Source: JAPLGE01 sp964355545
GTDB taxonomy: Bacteria; Bipolaricaulota; Bipolaricaulia; UBA7950; UBA9294
NCBI GenBank assembly: GCA_964355545.1
Contig: CAYHEK010000050.1
Coordinates: 1 to 11,474, forward strand
Direction: 5' to 3'
Length of the DNA stretch: 11,474 nt
A model generated the notes under the pieces. It saw only the letters and a program-made list of their open reading frames with translations, searched no databases and had not been told where the DNA came from. Positions 1-7,483 of the stretch are shown here, one piece after another. The position numbers and the translations under genes were made by a program. The stretch's first letter is position 1. Every line of letters starts with the position of its first letter.

Positions 1-10
1 GGAACTGACC

Positions 11-3000
11 ATGAAGCCCCCGAGCACCCTTCGACGTTTTGCCCTCTTTGGTTTGGTCGTAGCGGCCGTCCTCGTCGCAGCTCCGGCCGTTCACGCGGCT
101 CCCGCCACGCTTGAGCTCGGGGCCGCTCCCGACCCGGTGGGCCGGGGAGAGGCAGTGACCTATACGGCGACGATTGGGAACACGGGACCCTCTCCTCTCG
201 CGGACCTTGCCTTTCAGGATCCGCTCCCGACGGGGGTCGACCAGTGGCGCGCCGAGTACCGTGTCGACGGAGGCCCTTGGGCAACCTACCCGGTGAGTGG
301 CCTAGTCCCCCTCGCCCCGCTCCCCGCCGGCGGAACAAGGAGGATCGAGGTCCGGGCGACGGTCGAGCACTCGGCGCCGGGGTGCCTCTCGAATACGGCG
401 CGGGTCACCGGTCCCGGCGGCCCTCTCGCGACGGCGACCGCTCTTACGAACGTCCTCCCCTCCGTCGATGCGGGAGCGGACAAGATGGTGAACCTGGGCG
501 GGACCCTCCTTCTCTCCGACGCCTCGGCGGAGGACGGCGGGGACGAGATCGTGGCGTACTCCTGGACGGACAACGGCGGAGGCGGAGGGTTCGACGACCC
601 GACGGCCCTTCACCCGACGTACACCGCTCCCGGATCAAGCGGCCTCCTCACCTTGACTCTCCGCGCGACCGATCGCCAGGGAGGAAGCTCGAGCGACTCC
701 CTGCGCCTGCGCGTGAACGCCTTCCCCACGGCCGAGGCGGGAGGGGATCGCGCGGTCGACGAGGGAGGCTCCATCGCGCTTGCCGACGCCTCCGGCCGCG
801 ATAGCGACGGCTGGATCGCTTCAACGACCTGGGACGACGGCGGCGCCGGCGGGACCTTCTCCCCCTCTCTGCACAGCCGCAACCCGACCTACACCGCCCC
901 TCTCACGAGCGTCTGCGCGGGCGAGGACGTCACCCTCACCCTCACCGTGACCGACGACTGGGGGGCGGAGGGGAAGGACTCCCTCACGCTTCACGTGAGG
1001 AACGTGAACGCCGTCCCCGTCGCGGACGCCGGACGAGATATGGCCGTCCGCTCAGGAGAAGGGGTGACCCTCGCCGGGAGGGGAGACGACCCCGACGGCG
1101 GGAGCCTGCGCTTCCTCTGGGAGCTCCTTTCCGGCCCGTCCCTTCCACTGAGCGGGGAAGGGACCTCGACGCTCACCCTCATCGCCCCGGCCGTCTCCGT
1201 TCGGACGGACCTCCACTTCCGGCTCACCGTCCGCGACGACTGCGGGGCGAGCGGGACGGACGAGGTGACCGTGACGGTCAGCCCGCTCCCTGCGGCGGGG
1301 GCGATCGCCCTCCTCGTCCAGGCCGACCGGCGTAGCGCGCGGCCCGGAGATCGGATCGCCTACACCTACACGATCACGAACACGGGCGAGACGACCCTCT
1401 CTCAGCTTGCGCTGACGGATGACCGCGTGGGGGAGATCCCCTTGGGCTGGCGGGCCCTCCTCCCGGGCGAGAGCGCGACCGCGACCGGCTCCACGGCCGT
1501 CTCACAGGCGGACCTCCCCGGTCCGCTTGTCACGACGGCCACCGCCTCCGGCCGCGATGAAAGCGGGGCGGCCGTGACCGCGGCCGCCTCCACGAGCGTC
1601 GAGCTCGTCGCCGGCCGCTCCGCGATCGAGGTCGCGATCGAGGCTCGCGACGGCCGCGGCTTCTCCCTCCTTCCCTTCTCGCCTCTTGCGATCGGAGAGA
1701 CGGTCACCTACGCGGTCACGGTGCGGAACACGGGCGAGACGCCCGTCACGAGCCTCGTCGCCATCGACGACCCCCTGGGGCGGGTCTCTCTCGGCCGTGA
1801 TCGCCTCGACCCGTGGGAGACGACGAGCGGGACCCTAGAGAGGACTCTCACTGCGGACGACCTCGCCGGTCCGCTCGAGGACCGCGTCACCGCCACGGCC
1901 CTCGACCCGGCCGGCCGGACCCTCAGCGCGAGCGGCACGGTCGTCCTCTTCGGGGTCCGCGGAGGGGCGGCGATCGACCTCACCATGGCCGCGGATCGCG
2001 CGGAGGCGGCCCTGGGGGAGACGATCACCTACACCTACGGGGTCACGAACGCAGGGCCGGTCACACTGAGCGGCCTTGTGCTCACCGCCGACCGGCTCGG
2101 CGCGATCCCCCTCGCGAGGCAGCTCCTCGCCCCTGGGGAGTCCCTCAGCGCGACCGCGGCGCACACGGTCGGCGCCGCCGACTTCCCCGGGCCCCTCACG
2201 AGTTCGGCAGAAGTGACGGCGACCGGCCCGGCCGGGGAGACGGTCGCCGCTCGAGCCGGGCCGATCCAGGTCTCGCTCGTCGAGAGTGCGGGCGGTGGGG
2301 GCGCGCTCGAGAAGGGATCTCAAGAGTGGGTGATCCTGAGCGAGGTCGCCTGGGCCGGGACCCCGGCCGACCCGGCCGACGAGTGGATCGAGCTGCGGAA
2401 CCTCGGCACGACCTCTATTGACCTCACCGGCTGGAGCCTCGTCTGGTACCCCAAGGGCCCCGAGGTCCCCGATCCGCGCCTGTGGGTGCGGATCGACCTC
2501 TCCGGGACGATCGGCCCCTCGGCGATCGACTTCTCCGCCCGCCCGCCGGGCCGGCCCGAGATCGCCTTCCTCCGGAGCAAAGAGGATGAGACCTCGTGGC
2601 GGGTCATCGACACGTCGTGGTGGGTCGCCGGGAAGAGGGGCCACGACGGCCGCGGGATCTACCTCCTTGAGCGCCGGCACGACTCGACCGTCCGCGACGT
2701 CGCCGCCGACCTCGTCTACGATACCAAGGCTCCTTACCGACTTGACCTCCCCGATGACGGGGCCGTGGTCCTCCTCCTGAACGCCGCTGGCGAGGTCGTG
2801 GATAGCGCCAATGCAAGCGATCCCAAGCGGACCGGCTGGCCGGCCGGGGACCTTCGCACCGGCGCGACCATGGAGCGGAGCGACCCCCGACGAGGGGACG
2901 AGGGAGAGAACTGGCACACGAACCCGGGGATCCTTGTGTGCGGCCGCGACTCGGCCGGGAACCGGCTCGCCGGGACGCCGGGGAACCCGAACTCCCCCGA

Positions 3001-3307
3001 CCTCACCGAGCTGACCCTCCTCGCCGCCGCGGAGGCCCTTCCCTCTCAAGCGGAGGGACGGATCGACCTCGCCCTTGGCCTCGCAGCGCGGGGGGAACGG
3101 CCGTGGGCCTCCCTGAGCGCGCTCGGGACCGAGGCGGCCGGCGGAGGAGGGGCAACAAGCGGGGACGTCGCCCTCTCCACCCGCTACACCGGCGGAGGCT
3201 ATCGCCTGGCGATCGACCCCCGTGGCCTCCCTCCTGGAACGTACTACGTGTGGGTGAGCGGGAAGGACGGCGAGGCGATCCTCGTCCCGATCGCGGTCGG
3301 CCCCTGA
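11..3307 (+). CDS. Exported multidomain surface protein (DUF11, PKD-like and lamin-tail domains)
   Basis: A 1098-residue secreted protein, probably a surface or adhesion protein with no enzymatic motif. Residues 1-29 form a signal peptide (basic LRR, hydrophobic core, VHA-AP cleavage-like site). Residues about 32-150 resemble a DUF11 repeat. Three PKD/REJ-like Ig repeats follow (about 150-240, 240-335, 336-425), each opening with a DAG or EAG motif plus GG, with a central W and a closing LTV/LRA-TD strand. Three further DUF11/DUF7507-type repeats (about 430-540, 540-650, 655-765) each carry a YT(Y)xxxNxG motif. Residues about 772-995 form a lamin-tail domain (SEVAWAG, DEWIELRN, TGWSL, ending GTPGNPNS). 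No LPXTG or PEP-CTERM anchor is visible at the C-terminus. The start ATG has only a weak GGAA-type ribosome site at the window edge, so a promoter lies outside. Codon use is strongly GC-biased. Confidence 0.9.
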   Translation: MKPPSTLRRFALFGLVVAAVLVAAPAVHAAPATLELGAAPDPVGRGEAVTYTATIGNTGPSPLADLAFQDPLPTGVDQWRAEYRVDGGPWATYPVSGLVPLAPLPAGGTRRIEVRATVEHSAPGCLSNTARVTGPGGPLATATALTNVLPSVDAGADKMVNLGGTLLLSDASAEDGGDEIVAYSWTDNGGGGGFDDPTALHPTYTAPGSSGLLTLTLRATDRQGGSSSDSLRLRVNAFPTAEAGGDRAVDEGGSIALADASGRDSDGWIASTTWDDGGAGGTFSPSLHSRNPTYTAPLTSVCAGEDVTLTLTVTDDWGAEGKDSLTLHVRNVNAVPVADAGRDMAVRSGEGVTLAGRGDDPDGGSLRFLWELLSGPSLPLSGEGTSTLTLIAPAVSVRTDLHFRLTVRDDCGASGTDEVTVTVSPLPAAGAIALLVQADRRSARPGDRIAYTYTITNTGETTLSQLALTDDRVGEIPLGWRALLPGESATATGSTAVSQADLPGPLVTTATASGRDESGAAVTAAASTSVELVAGRSAIEVAIEARDGRGFSLLPFSPLAIGETVTYAVTVRNTGETPVTSLVAIDDPLGRVSLGRDRLDPWETTSGTLERTLTADDLAGPLEDRVTATALDPAGRTLSASGTVVLFGVRGGAAIDLTMAADRAEAALGETITYTYGVTNAGPVTLSGLVLTADRLGAIPLARQLLAPGESLSATAAHTVGAADFPGPLTSSAEVTATGPAGETVAARAGPIQVSLVESAGGGGALEKGSQEWVILSEVAWAGTPADPADEWIELRNLGTTSIDLTGWSLVWYPKGPEVPDPRLWVRIDLSGTIGPSAIDFSARPPGRPEIAFLRSKEDETSWRVIDTSWWVAGKRGHDGRGIYLLERRHDSTVRDVAADLVYDTKAPYRLDLPDDGAVVLLLNAAGEVVDSANASDPKRTGWPAGDLRTGATMERSDPRRGDEGENWHTNPGILVCGRDSAGNRLAGTPGNPNSPDLTELTLLAAAEALPSQAEGRIDLALGLAARGERPWASLSALGTEAAGGGGATSGDVALSTRYTGGGYRLAIDPRGLPPGTYYVWVSGKDGEAILVPIAVGP

Positions 3308-3456
3308 AGCCTCCCGGGAGATCTAACGAGACACCGTTTCGGGATTCCACCGAATCCCCACACCTTCTTCACGGAGGCTCCACACAAGCGAGGTACATTA
3401 CCGGTGCTGGTCACGAGTGATCCCAAACTCGTACCCCCGATACCAGCCCACCAGGT
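3308..3456. other. Intergenic stretch with hairpins, no gene
   Basis: No coding signal is seen between the surface-protein stop and the terminator. It contains a perfect 7-bp hairpin, GGGATTC-CACC-GAATCCC (3341-3358). A longer-range pairing of AGCCTCC (3308-3314) with GGAGGCT (3373-3379) encloses it. Neither is followed by a T-run, so these are probably 3' UTR structure rather than terminators. Confidence 0.4.
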
Positions 3457-3488
3457 GGAGAGGTCCTCCGGGACCTCTCCGTGTTTTT
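3457..3488 (+). terminator. Rho-independent terminator after the surface-protein gene
   Basis: A perfect 10-bp inverted repeat (GGAGAGGTCC, 3457-3466, and GGACCTCTCC, 3471-3480) with a TCCG tetraloop is followed by GTGTTTTT. It lies 150 bases after the stop of the exported protein and about 190 bases before the next gene, so it separates two transcription units. Confidence 0.75.
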
Positions 3489-3544
3489 GGGAAGGGCGCG
3501 GGGCGCGCGGAGCTCCGACCGCCGAGACTCCCCTTTTGTGGCTG

Positions 3545-3573
3545 TGGCAATCCTTTCCGGAGGGCGCTAGACT
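3545..3573 (+). promoter_or_regulatory. Possible sigma70-type promoter for the membrane-protein gene
   Basis: TGGCAA (3545-3550) and TAGACT (3568-3573) are separated by 17 bases. The -10 matches TATAAT at 4 of 6 positions and the -35 is weak (3 of 6). It sits downstream of a terminator and about 100 bases upstream of the GTG start, which is the right place, but the match alone is not strong. Confidence 0.3.
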
Positions 3574-3671
3574 TCCCCCGGCCCGGGGCCAGTCCTTGTC
3601 AGGAGCGGCTTGGCAGGCGTGAGGCGCCTACGTTCTTGAGTCCTCCGGCGCGAGAGGAAAAGGGGGAGCGA

Positions 3672-4286
3672 GTGCGGATCTTCTCCATCTTTTCTGTGAC
3701 GGCGATCAACCTCCTCATTGGGATCCGCTACTGCTACTTAATCCGCGAGCACAGGATCAGCCCGGCCCTGGCGATGTGGGTCTTCTTCACCATCGCCACG
3801 ATCGGGAGCCTCCTCACCTACCTGGGGGAAGGGACCTACAGTCCGCTCGACAACATCCTGAACACGGCGGACATCCTGCTCGTCGCCACGGTGTCGGTCT
3901 TTATCTCCCTCTACGGCGACAAGAGCACGCGGTTCAGCCGCTTCGACGTCGGATGCCTCGTCGCCGTGCTCGTCATCATGGTGGTTTGGGCGTTCACGCG
4001 GAAGCACGCCGCGGCGCACGCCGCGATCCAGGCGATCCTCGTGATCGCCTACTTCCCCGTGATCCGGAGGTTCTGGAGGTCGAAGAAGAACACCGAGTCG
4101 TTCGTCATGTGGATCGGCCTCCTGCTCGCCCCCGTCTTCAGCCTTCTCTCGAGCAAGGGCCTGCTCGCCACGGTGTATGCGGTTCGCTCGATGGTCGGGC
4201 CGGCGGTCCTCCTCGTTCTGATGACCAGGTTCGAATGGAGAGGCCGAAGGTCCCTACGCGGCCGAACGGAGACCGGTGGGCGCTGA
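3672..4286 (+). CDS. Seven-helix membrane protein, SWEET/PQ-loop-like
   Basis: A 204-residue integral membrane protein. Hydrophobic segments lie at about 3-23, 32-51, 64-82, 91-109, 113-131, 143-160 and 164-184, with a basic C-terminal tail (residues 186-204). The section AYFPVIRRFWRSKKNTESF (126-144), a helix ending in YFP followed by a basic loop and a polar helix start, resembles the PQ-loop of SWEET/MtN3-type proteins, though Val replaces the Gln. Seven helices also fit that fold (3+1+3). The substrate is unknown. The GTG at 3672 is chosen because AGGGGGAG lies 3-4 bases upstream and the first helix starts at once. The same frame is open back to 3417, but that part covers a terminator hairpin and is proline-rich and non-membrane-like. 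It appears to be a single-gene unit. Confidence 0.72.
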   Translation: MRIFSIFSVTAINLLIGIRYCYLIREHRISPALAMWVFFTIATIGSLLTYLGEGTYSPLDNILNTADILLVATVSVFISLYGDKSTRFSRFDVGCLVAVLVIMVVWAFTRKHAAAHAAIQAILVIAYFPVIRRFWRSKKNTESFVMWIGLLLAPVFSLLSSKGLLATVYAVRSMVGPAVLLVLMTRFEWRGRRSLRGRTETGGR

Positions 4287-4384
4287 TGGGCAGGGGATTC
4301 CCCACCCCGGATCGCCAGCCTGACTTAGCAGGGTCCTGTCGTGTGAGAACCGTACCCTACCGCGCAACGGGGAAGTTGACGAAA
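4287..4384. other. Intergenic, no gene recognised
   Basis: No ORF with protein-like composition is seen. A small palindrome GGGGATTCCCC lies just after the preceding stop. A TTGACG at 4376-4381 resembles a -35 box, but the region 16-18 bases downstream has no acceptable -10, so no promoter is called. Confidence 0.3.
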
Positions 4385-4407
4385 ACTGTTATGTCAAGAT
4401 CAGACCC
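4385..4407 (+). repeat. Left arm of the inverted repeat flanking the GNAT-PIN-ASCH operon
   Basis: This 23-base arm contains ATGTCAAGATCAGACCC (4391-4407). Its reverse complement recurs at 7330-7352 with 22 of 23 bases matching; the single difference is T4390. Outside the arms both sides continue with A/T-rich runs (AAAA before the left arm, TTTTTT after the right arm), after which similarity ends. The two arms bracket about 2.9 kb holding two genes and a transposase fragment. See the right arm and the repeat family at 7330 and 7771. Confidence 0.75.
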
Positions 4408-4518
4408 CAAGATCCTGGGATCTCAGAAGGTAAGACACGCCCCCGGCGACGTCCTGATCGAGCATCTTGACCCGAGCTGTTTTGGCTCGACGTGGTTTCT
4501 ATGTACACTAACGGAGCT

Positions 4519-6648
4519 ATGCCTGAAGTGCGTGCATCACTGTCTGATGTCTCCGTCTGTGAGGTCGAAGCCGATTCTCCCCTGCTCAATAGAGTAGAGA
4601 CACTCTGGAGGGCAAACAGCAGCACGCTGGGCTTCTTTCCCGACGGGGCATTCAGCGACTACGCAAGCCGAGGGCGAATCTTGACGGCGGTTGACAGCTC
4701 CGGCCAGTTGTTGGGATACCTGCTGTACTACTGCACGCGGCGTACTGCTCTGAGTGAGGTTCGCCTCGTCCATCTGTGCGTTGAGGAAACAGCACGCAAC
4801 AAAGGGGTCGCCAGAGCCCTTGTCGGAGAACTGCGCGCACGCACTCAGAGCTGCCGGGGCGTCAGAGTTAGATGCAGGCGGGACTTCCCCGCAAGCTCCT
4901 TGTGGCCGCGCCTTGGCTTCTGCTCGCTGCGAGAGCAACCGGGACGCAGTGGCCAGCCGGTGACCGAGTGGTGGCTCGACTACGGGCACCCTTCTCTCTT
5001 CACGGCGCTCGATGAGGAGAGGCTACGGTCAAAACCCGTGGCGGTCGTGGATGCATGCGTGTTCTTCGAGTGGCTGGAAGACACGTTCACACCCACGAAG
5101 TCTGAGGCAGAGGCTCTCCTCTCCGACTGGCTACAGGCGGACATCGAATTTCGTATCACACCAGAACTGATGAATGAGATTGACCGAGGCAGGGATGCAC
5201 AGGCCAGGCGGCTGGCACGGGAGTTCGCGCGAGCTTTCGAGTGGCTCGGCGGGACAGCCGAACGTGTGATGGCCATTCAAGAGGAACTTCGACCGGTGCT
5301 TGGAGGGAATCCGACAGATAGTCGCGAGTCGGACCTCCGGCAACTCGCCCACGCGATTGCAGGGGAGGCGGACTTCTTCGTGACCTTCGACACGGAGATA
5401 CTGCGGACGGAACGCGCTCTGTATGAGAAGTGGGGAGTCTCATCACTCCGGCCCGGCGAGTTGATCGCGAGGCTGGATGAACTGCTCCGAGAAGCCGAGT
5501 ATCGTCCGGCTCGGGTTGCAGGCTCCGGGGTGTCGTCCAGGCGAGTCCGTGGAACGGAGCTGGACAAGCTCGTTTGCACCTTCCTGCTCCAGAGCCGGGG
5601 CGAGAGGAAGCAACCCTTTCTCCAGCGACTCTCTTCCGTGCTCGCACAGCCAGGTCTATTCGAGACCACAGTGCTCGCAGAGGAGTCTGGCAGGCCGGTT
5701 GCGCTGATGGCAAGTGGCTGGACTGATGAGAACCGTCTCGTGGCCCCGATTTTAAGGGTCGCCCCAGGACCGCTCGAAGAGACGCTTGCCATCTACCTGG
5801 TTTCGAGGTTGGTGCTCACCGGCAGCAAGGTCGGCTGTGCGTTGGTCGAGATAGCTGATCCAGAGCTTGCGGACAGCTTGGCAAGAGGCGCCAGCCAGTA
5901 CTCCTTCGCCGACTTCGGGGGCTGTTGGCGAAGGCTCGTGTTGAGGGCGCTCGAGCCGCCCGCCGCTCTGGCTCGGCTCATTGCATCTAAGGCAGCCAAG
6001 TTCCCAGAGCTCGGGACGACTCTGCCTATCCTAGCTCAGTCACTCGAAGCCGCCGGGCTGAGGGGGGACTCAGCAGCCTTGCTTGCACTCGAGCGGGCGT
6101 TGTGGCCCACCAAGATCGCCGAACTGGATGTCCCTTCCTTTATTGTACCCATCAAGCCCATCTGGGCAGCGGCGCTTTTCGACGAAAGCCTCGCCGGGCA
6201 TCGCTTGCTGCATGCGGACGCTGGGCTTATTCTCAGGGTCGAGAACGTGTACTACCGTGCTCCCCGGCCGGCCGTGCTGACTGCCCCCGGGCGTGTCCTT
6301 TGGTATGTAAGCCAATCCAGAGGCACACCAGGCACGGGAGAGCTGCGTGGCTACTCTGCGCTCGAAGAAGTGAGCTGTGGCGATCCAAGCTCTCTCTTTA
6401 AGCGATTTCGAAGGCTGGGGGTGTTGAACTGGAACGATGTGCAGACAATCGGCAGACGTAGCGCGACGGGGAATATCCAAGCCTTCAGGTTCAGCAACTC
6501 AGAAGCGCTCCCTTGCCCGATAGCTTGGCCCACGCTCCAAGAGACTCTCAAGCAGAACGAGGGCAGGCGACACCAGATCCAAAGTCCCGTTCGGGTTTCC
6601 ACGCGCACATTCGACAAGCTGTATGGTCTTGGCATTGGGAGGGCATGA
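4519..6648 (+). CDS. GNAT acetyltransferase - PIN nuclease - ASCH-like fusion protein
   Basis: A 709-residue multidomain cytoplasmic protein, predicted to be an RNase. Residues about 11-155 are a GNAT domain (strand VRLVHLCVEE, acetyl-CoA loop RNKGVARAL at 93-101, SSLWPRLGF near the end). Residues about 172-318 are a PIN domain with candidate metal-binding acids D178 (VVDACVFFEW), E220, D272 and D291 (FVTFDTEIL), so the site looks intact. Residues about 345-480 are alpha/beta and may be a second, degenerate GNAT-like domain. Residues about 566-680 resemble an ASCH/PUA fold (GRVLWYVS, GELRGYSALEEV). Start uncertain: ATG 4519 has GGAG only 2 bases upstream; ATG 4501 and GTG 4492 are in frame without a ribosome site. 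The stop overlaps the next start as ATGA. Codon use is less GC-biased than in the surface-protein gene, suggesting transfer. GNAT and PIN calls are firm; the rest is inferred. Confidence 0.85.
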   Translation: MPEVRASLSDVSVCEVEADSPLLNRVETLWRANSSTLGFFPDGAFSDYASRGRILTAVDSSGQLLGYLLYYCTRRTALSEVRLVHLCVEETARNKGVARALVGELRARTQSCRGVRVRCRRDFPASSLWPRLGFCSLREQPGRSGQPVTEWWLDYGHPSLFTALDEERLRSKPVAVVDACVFFEWLEDTFTPTKSEAEALLSDWLQADIEFRITPELMNEIDRGRDAQARRLAREFARAFEWLGGTAERVMAIQEELRPVLGGNPTDSRESDLRQLAHAIAGEADFFVTFDTEILRTERALYEKWGVSSLRPGELIARLDELLREAEYRPARVAGSGVSSRRVRGTELDKLVCTFLLQSRGERKQPFLQRLSSVLAQPGLFETTVLAEESGRPVALMASGWTDENRLVAPILRVAPGPLEETLAIYLVSRLVLTGSKVGCALVEIADPELADSLARGASQYSFADFGGCWRRLVLRALEPPAALARLIASKAAKFPELGTTLPILAQSLEAAGLRGDSAALLALERALWPTKIAELDVPSFIVPIKPIWAAALFDESLAGHRLLHADAGLILRVENVYYRAPRPAVLTAPGRVLWYVSQSRGTPGTGELRGYSALEEVSCGDPSSLFKRFRRLGVLNWNDVQTIGRRSATGNIQAFRFSNSEALPCPIAWPTLQETLKQNEGRRHQIQSPVRVSTRTFDKLYGLGIGRA

Positions 6649-7118
6649 TGATGAGGACACAGGTGCCGCAGAAGTGCCTGCTCCTTTCAGTCAGGCCGCA
6701 GTTTGCCGAGCAGATCCTCCTCGGCATCAAGAGTGTTGAGCTGCGACGGACCAGGCCGTCAGTGAGCCCTGGAGACTGGGTTCTCCTCTACGCCAGCGCC
6801 CCCGTCAAGGCCCTAGTGGGCGCATTCGAGGTCAAAGGGATGCAGGCGGGCACGCCCAGCGCGCTGTGGCCACGGGTACGCGGGGAGGTCGCTGTCGACA
6901 GAAGGAGCTACGACGCCTACTACGAAGGAGCCAACGTGGCGTACGCGATTCACGTATCCCAGGTCGTCAGATTCGATAGCCCCGTTCGCTTGAGCGAGAT
7001 TCAGGCGCACGTACCAGGGTTTCATCCTCCCCAGAGCTACTTCTACCTTCACGGGGATTCTCAGACTACGCTGTGCCTTCTCGCACTCGCCGGACAGAGC
7101 GTCTGGCCGAAGGCCTAG
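6645..7118 (+). CDS. ASCH-domain protein (PUA-like, predicted RNA-binding)
   Basis: A 157-residue protein that is essentially one ASCH domain. The N-terminal core LLLSVRPQFAEQILLGIKS leads into the family signature G27-x-K29-x-x-E32-x-R34, followed by the strand GDWVLLYAS and VGAFEV. Later YDAYYEG and AYAIHVSQVVRFDSP match the distal part of the fold. ASCH domains are PUA-like and are thought to bind RNA or modified nucleotides. The first ATG overlaps the preceding stop by 4 bases, implying translational coupling. Three consecutive ATGs (6645, 6648, 6651) follow GGGAGGG (6637-6643), and the second or third has better spacing. The C-terminal domain of the upstream protein is similar, so the pair probably act on the same RNA or complex. 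The stop TAG interlocks with the stop of a minus-strand transposase remnant, so the C-terminus may have been altered by insertion. Confidence 0.85.
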   Translation: MMMRTQVPQKCLLLSVRPQFAEQILLGIKSVELRRTRPSVSPGDWVLLYASAPVKALVGAFEVKGMQAGTPSALWPRVRGEVAVDRRSYDAYYEGANVAYAIHVSQVVRFDSPVRLSEIQAHVPGFHPPQSYFYLHGDSQTTLCLLALAGQSVWPKA

Positions 7119-7329
7119 TGTCGCGTCCGGGAAGTGCGTGACCTAAGGACATCGTCGGCCGTCTTCGTCCACTGGAAGATCCGTTTCTCTTGGTTGAAGT
7201 GCTCGATGTACGCGAGCAGCTTGGACGTGAGGTCTTGTTTCGACGGGAACCTCCCACGGCGGAGAACCTTCGCCTGCACAAGGTTGAACAGCACCTCGAC
7301 CAGGTTCAGCCACGAGGAGAGCGGCGAAA
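7115..7329 (-). pseudogene. IS630-family transposase, C-terminal remnant
   Basis: Reading the minus strand from about 7329 to the TAG at 7117-7115 gives PLSSWLNLVEVLFNLVQAKV, then LRRGRFPSKQDL, AYIEHFNQ and IFQWTKTADDVL. This is the conserved C-terminal end of IS630/Tc1-mariner DDE transposases. The Glu of WLNLVE is the third catalytic acid. Only about 71 codons remain of roughly 340 in the family; both other catalytic acids and the N-terminus are missing. The homology breaks exactly where the repeat at 7330 begins, although the frame stays open through it. The minus-strand stop and the plus-strand ASCH stop share the bases CTAG. Confidence 0.8.
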
Positions 7330-7352
7330 GGGTCTGATCTTGACATGACAGT
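7330..7352 (-). repeat. Right arm of the inverted repeat flanking the GNAT-PIN-ASCH operon
   Basis: GGGTCTGATCTTGACAT (7330-7346) and the next six bases are the reverse complement of 4385-4407 with one mismatch. The arm directly abuts the truncated transposase fragment and is also the first 23 bases of the longer direct repeat starting at 7330. Confidence 0.75.
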
Positions 7353-7414
7353 GTTTTTTGTAGGGGGTCCGCCCCCCGGACTTCCAGTTCGACGGCGGGG
7401 CGAATCCGTTCGAT
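7330..7414 (+). repeat. Diverged direct repeat, copy A
   Basis: This 85-base segment is repeated at 7771-7851. Shared blocks, in order, are GGGTCTGATC, then ACAG, then GTCCGC...GGAC (a small hairpin in both), CCAG, and GGGGCGAATCCG followed by CGAT. Most remaining differences are C/T changes. Copy A starts precisely where the IS630 transposase homology stops. A hairpin CCGCC-AGA-GGCGG (7421-7433) lies just beyond its end. Confidence 0.6.
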
Positions 7415-7483
7415 ACCCCACCGCCAGAGGCGGCGGGAAAGAGAAACGACTCGACCTGTTCAGGCCGTGTCGCGCCGTCCCAG

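Noticed and set aside
1835..3049. 404-residue minus-strand ORF opposite the surface-protein gene
   Set aside because: It is a shadow frame caused by high GC and codon bias; it is Arg/Gly-rich with no domain, and the plus-strand protein is clearly real.
3417..3671. N-terminal extension of the seven-helix membrane protein
   Set aside because: The extension spans the terminator hairpin and a possible promoter and is Pro/Arg/Gly-rich. The GTG at 3672 has a proper ribosome site.
4376..4404. Promoter for the GNAT-PIN operon starting from TTGACG
   Set aside because: At 16-18 bases downstream there is only ATCAGA-like sequence with poor -10 similarity. The operon promoter remains unlocated.
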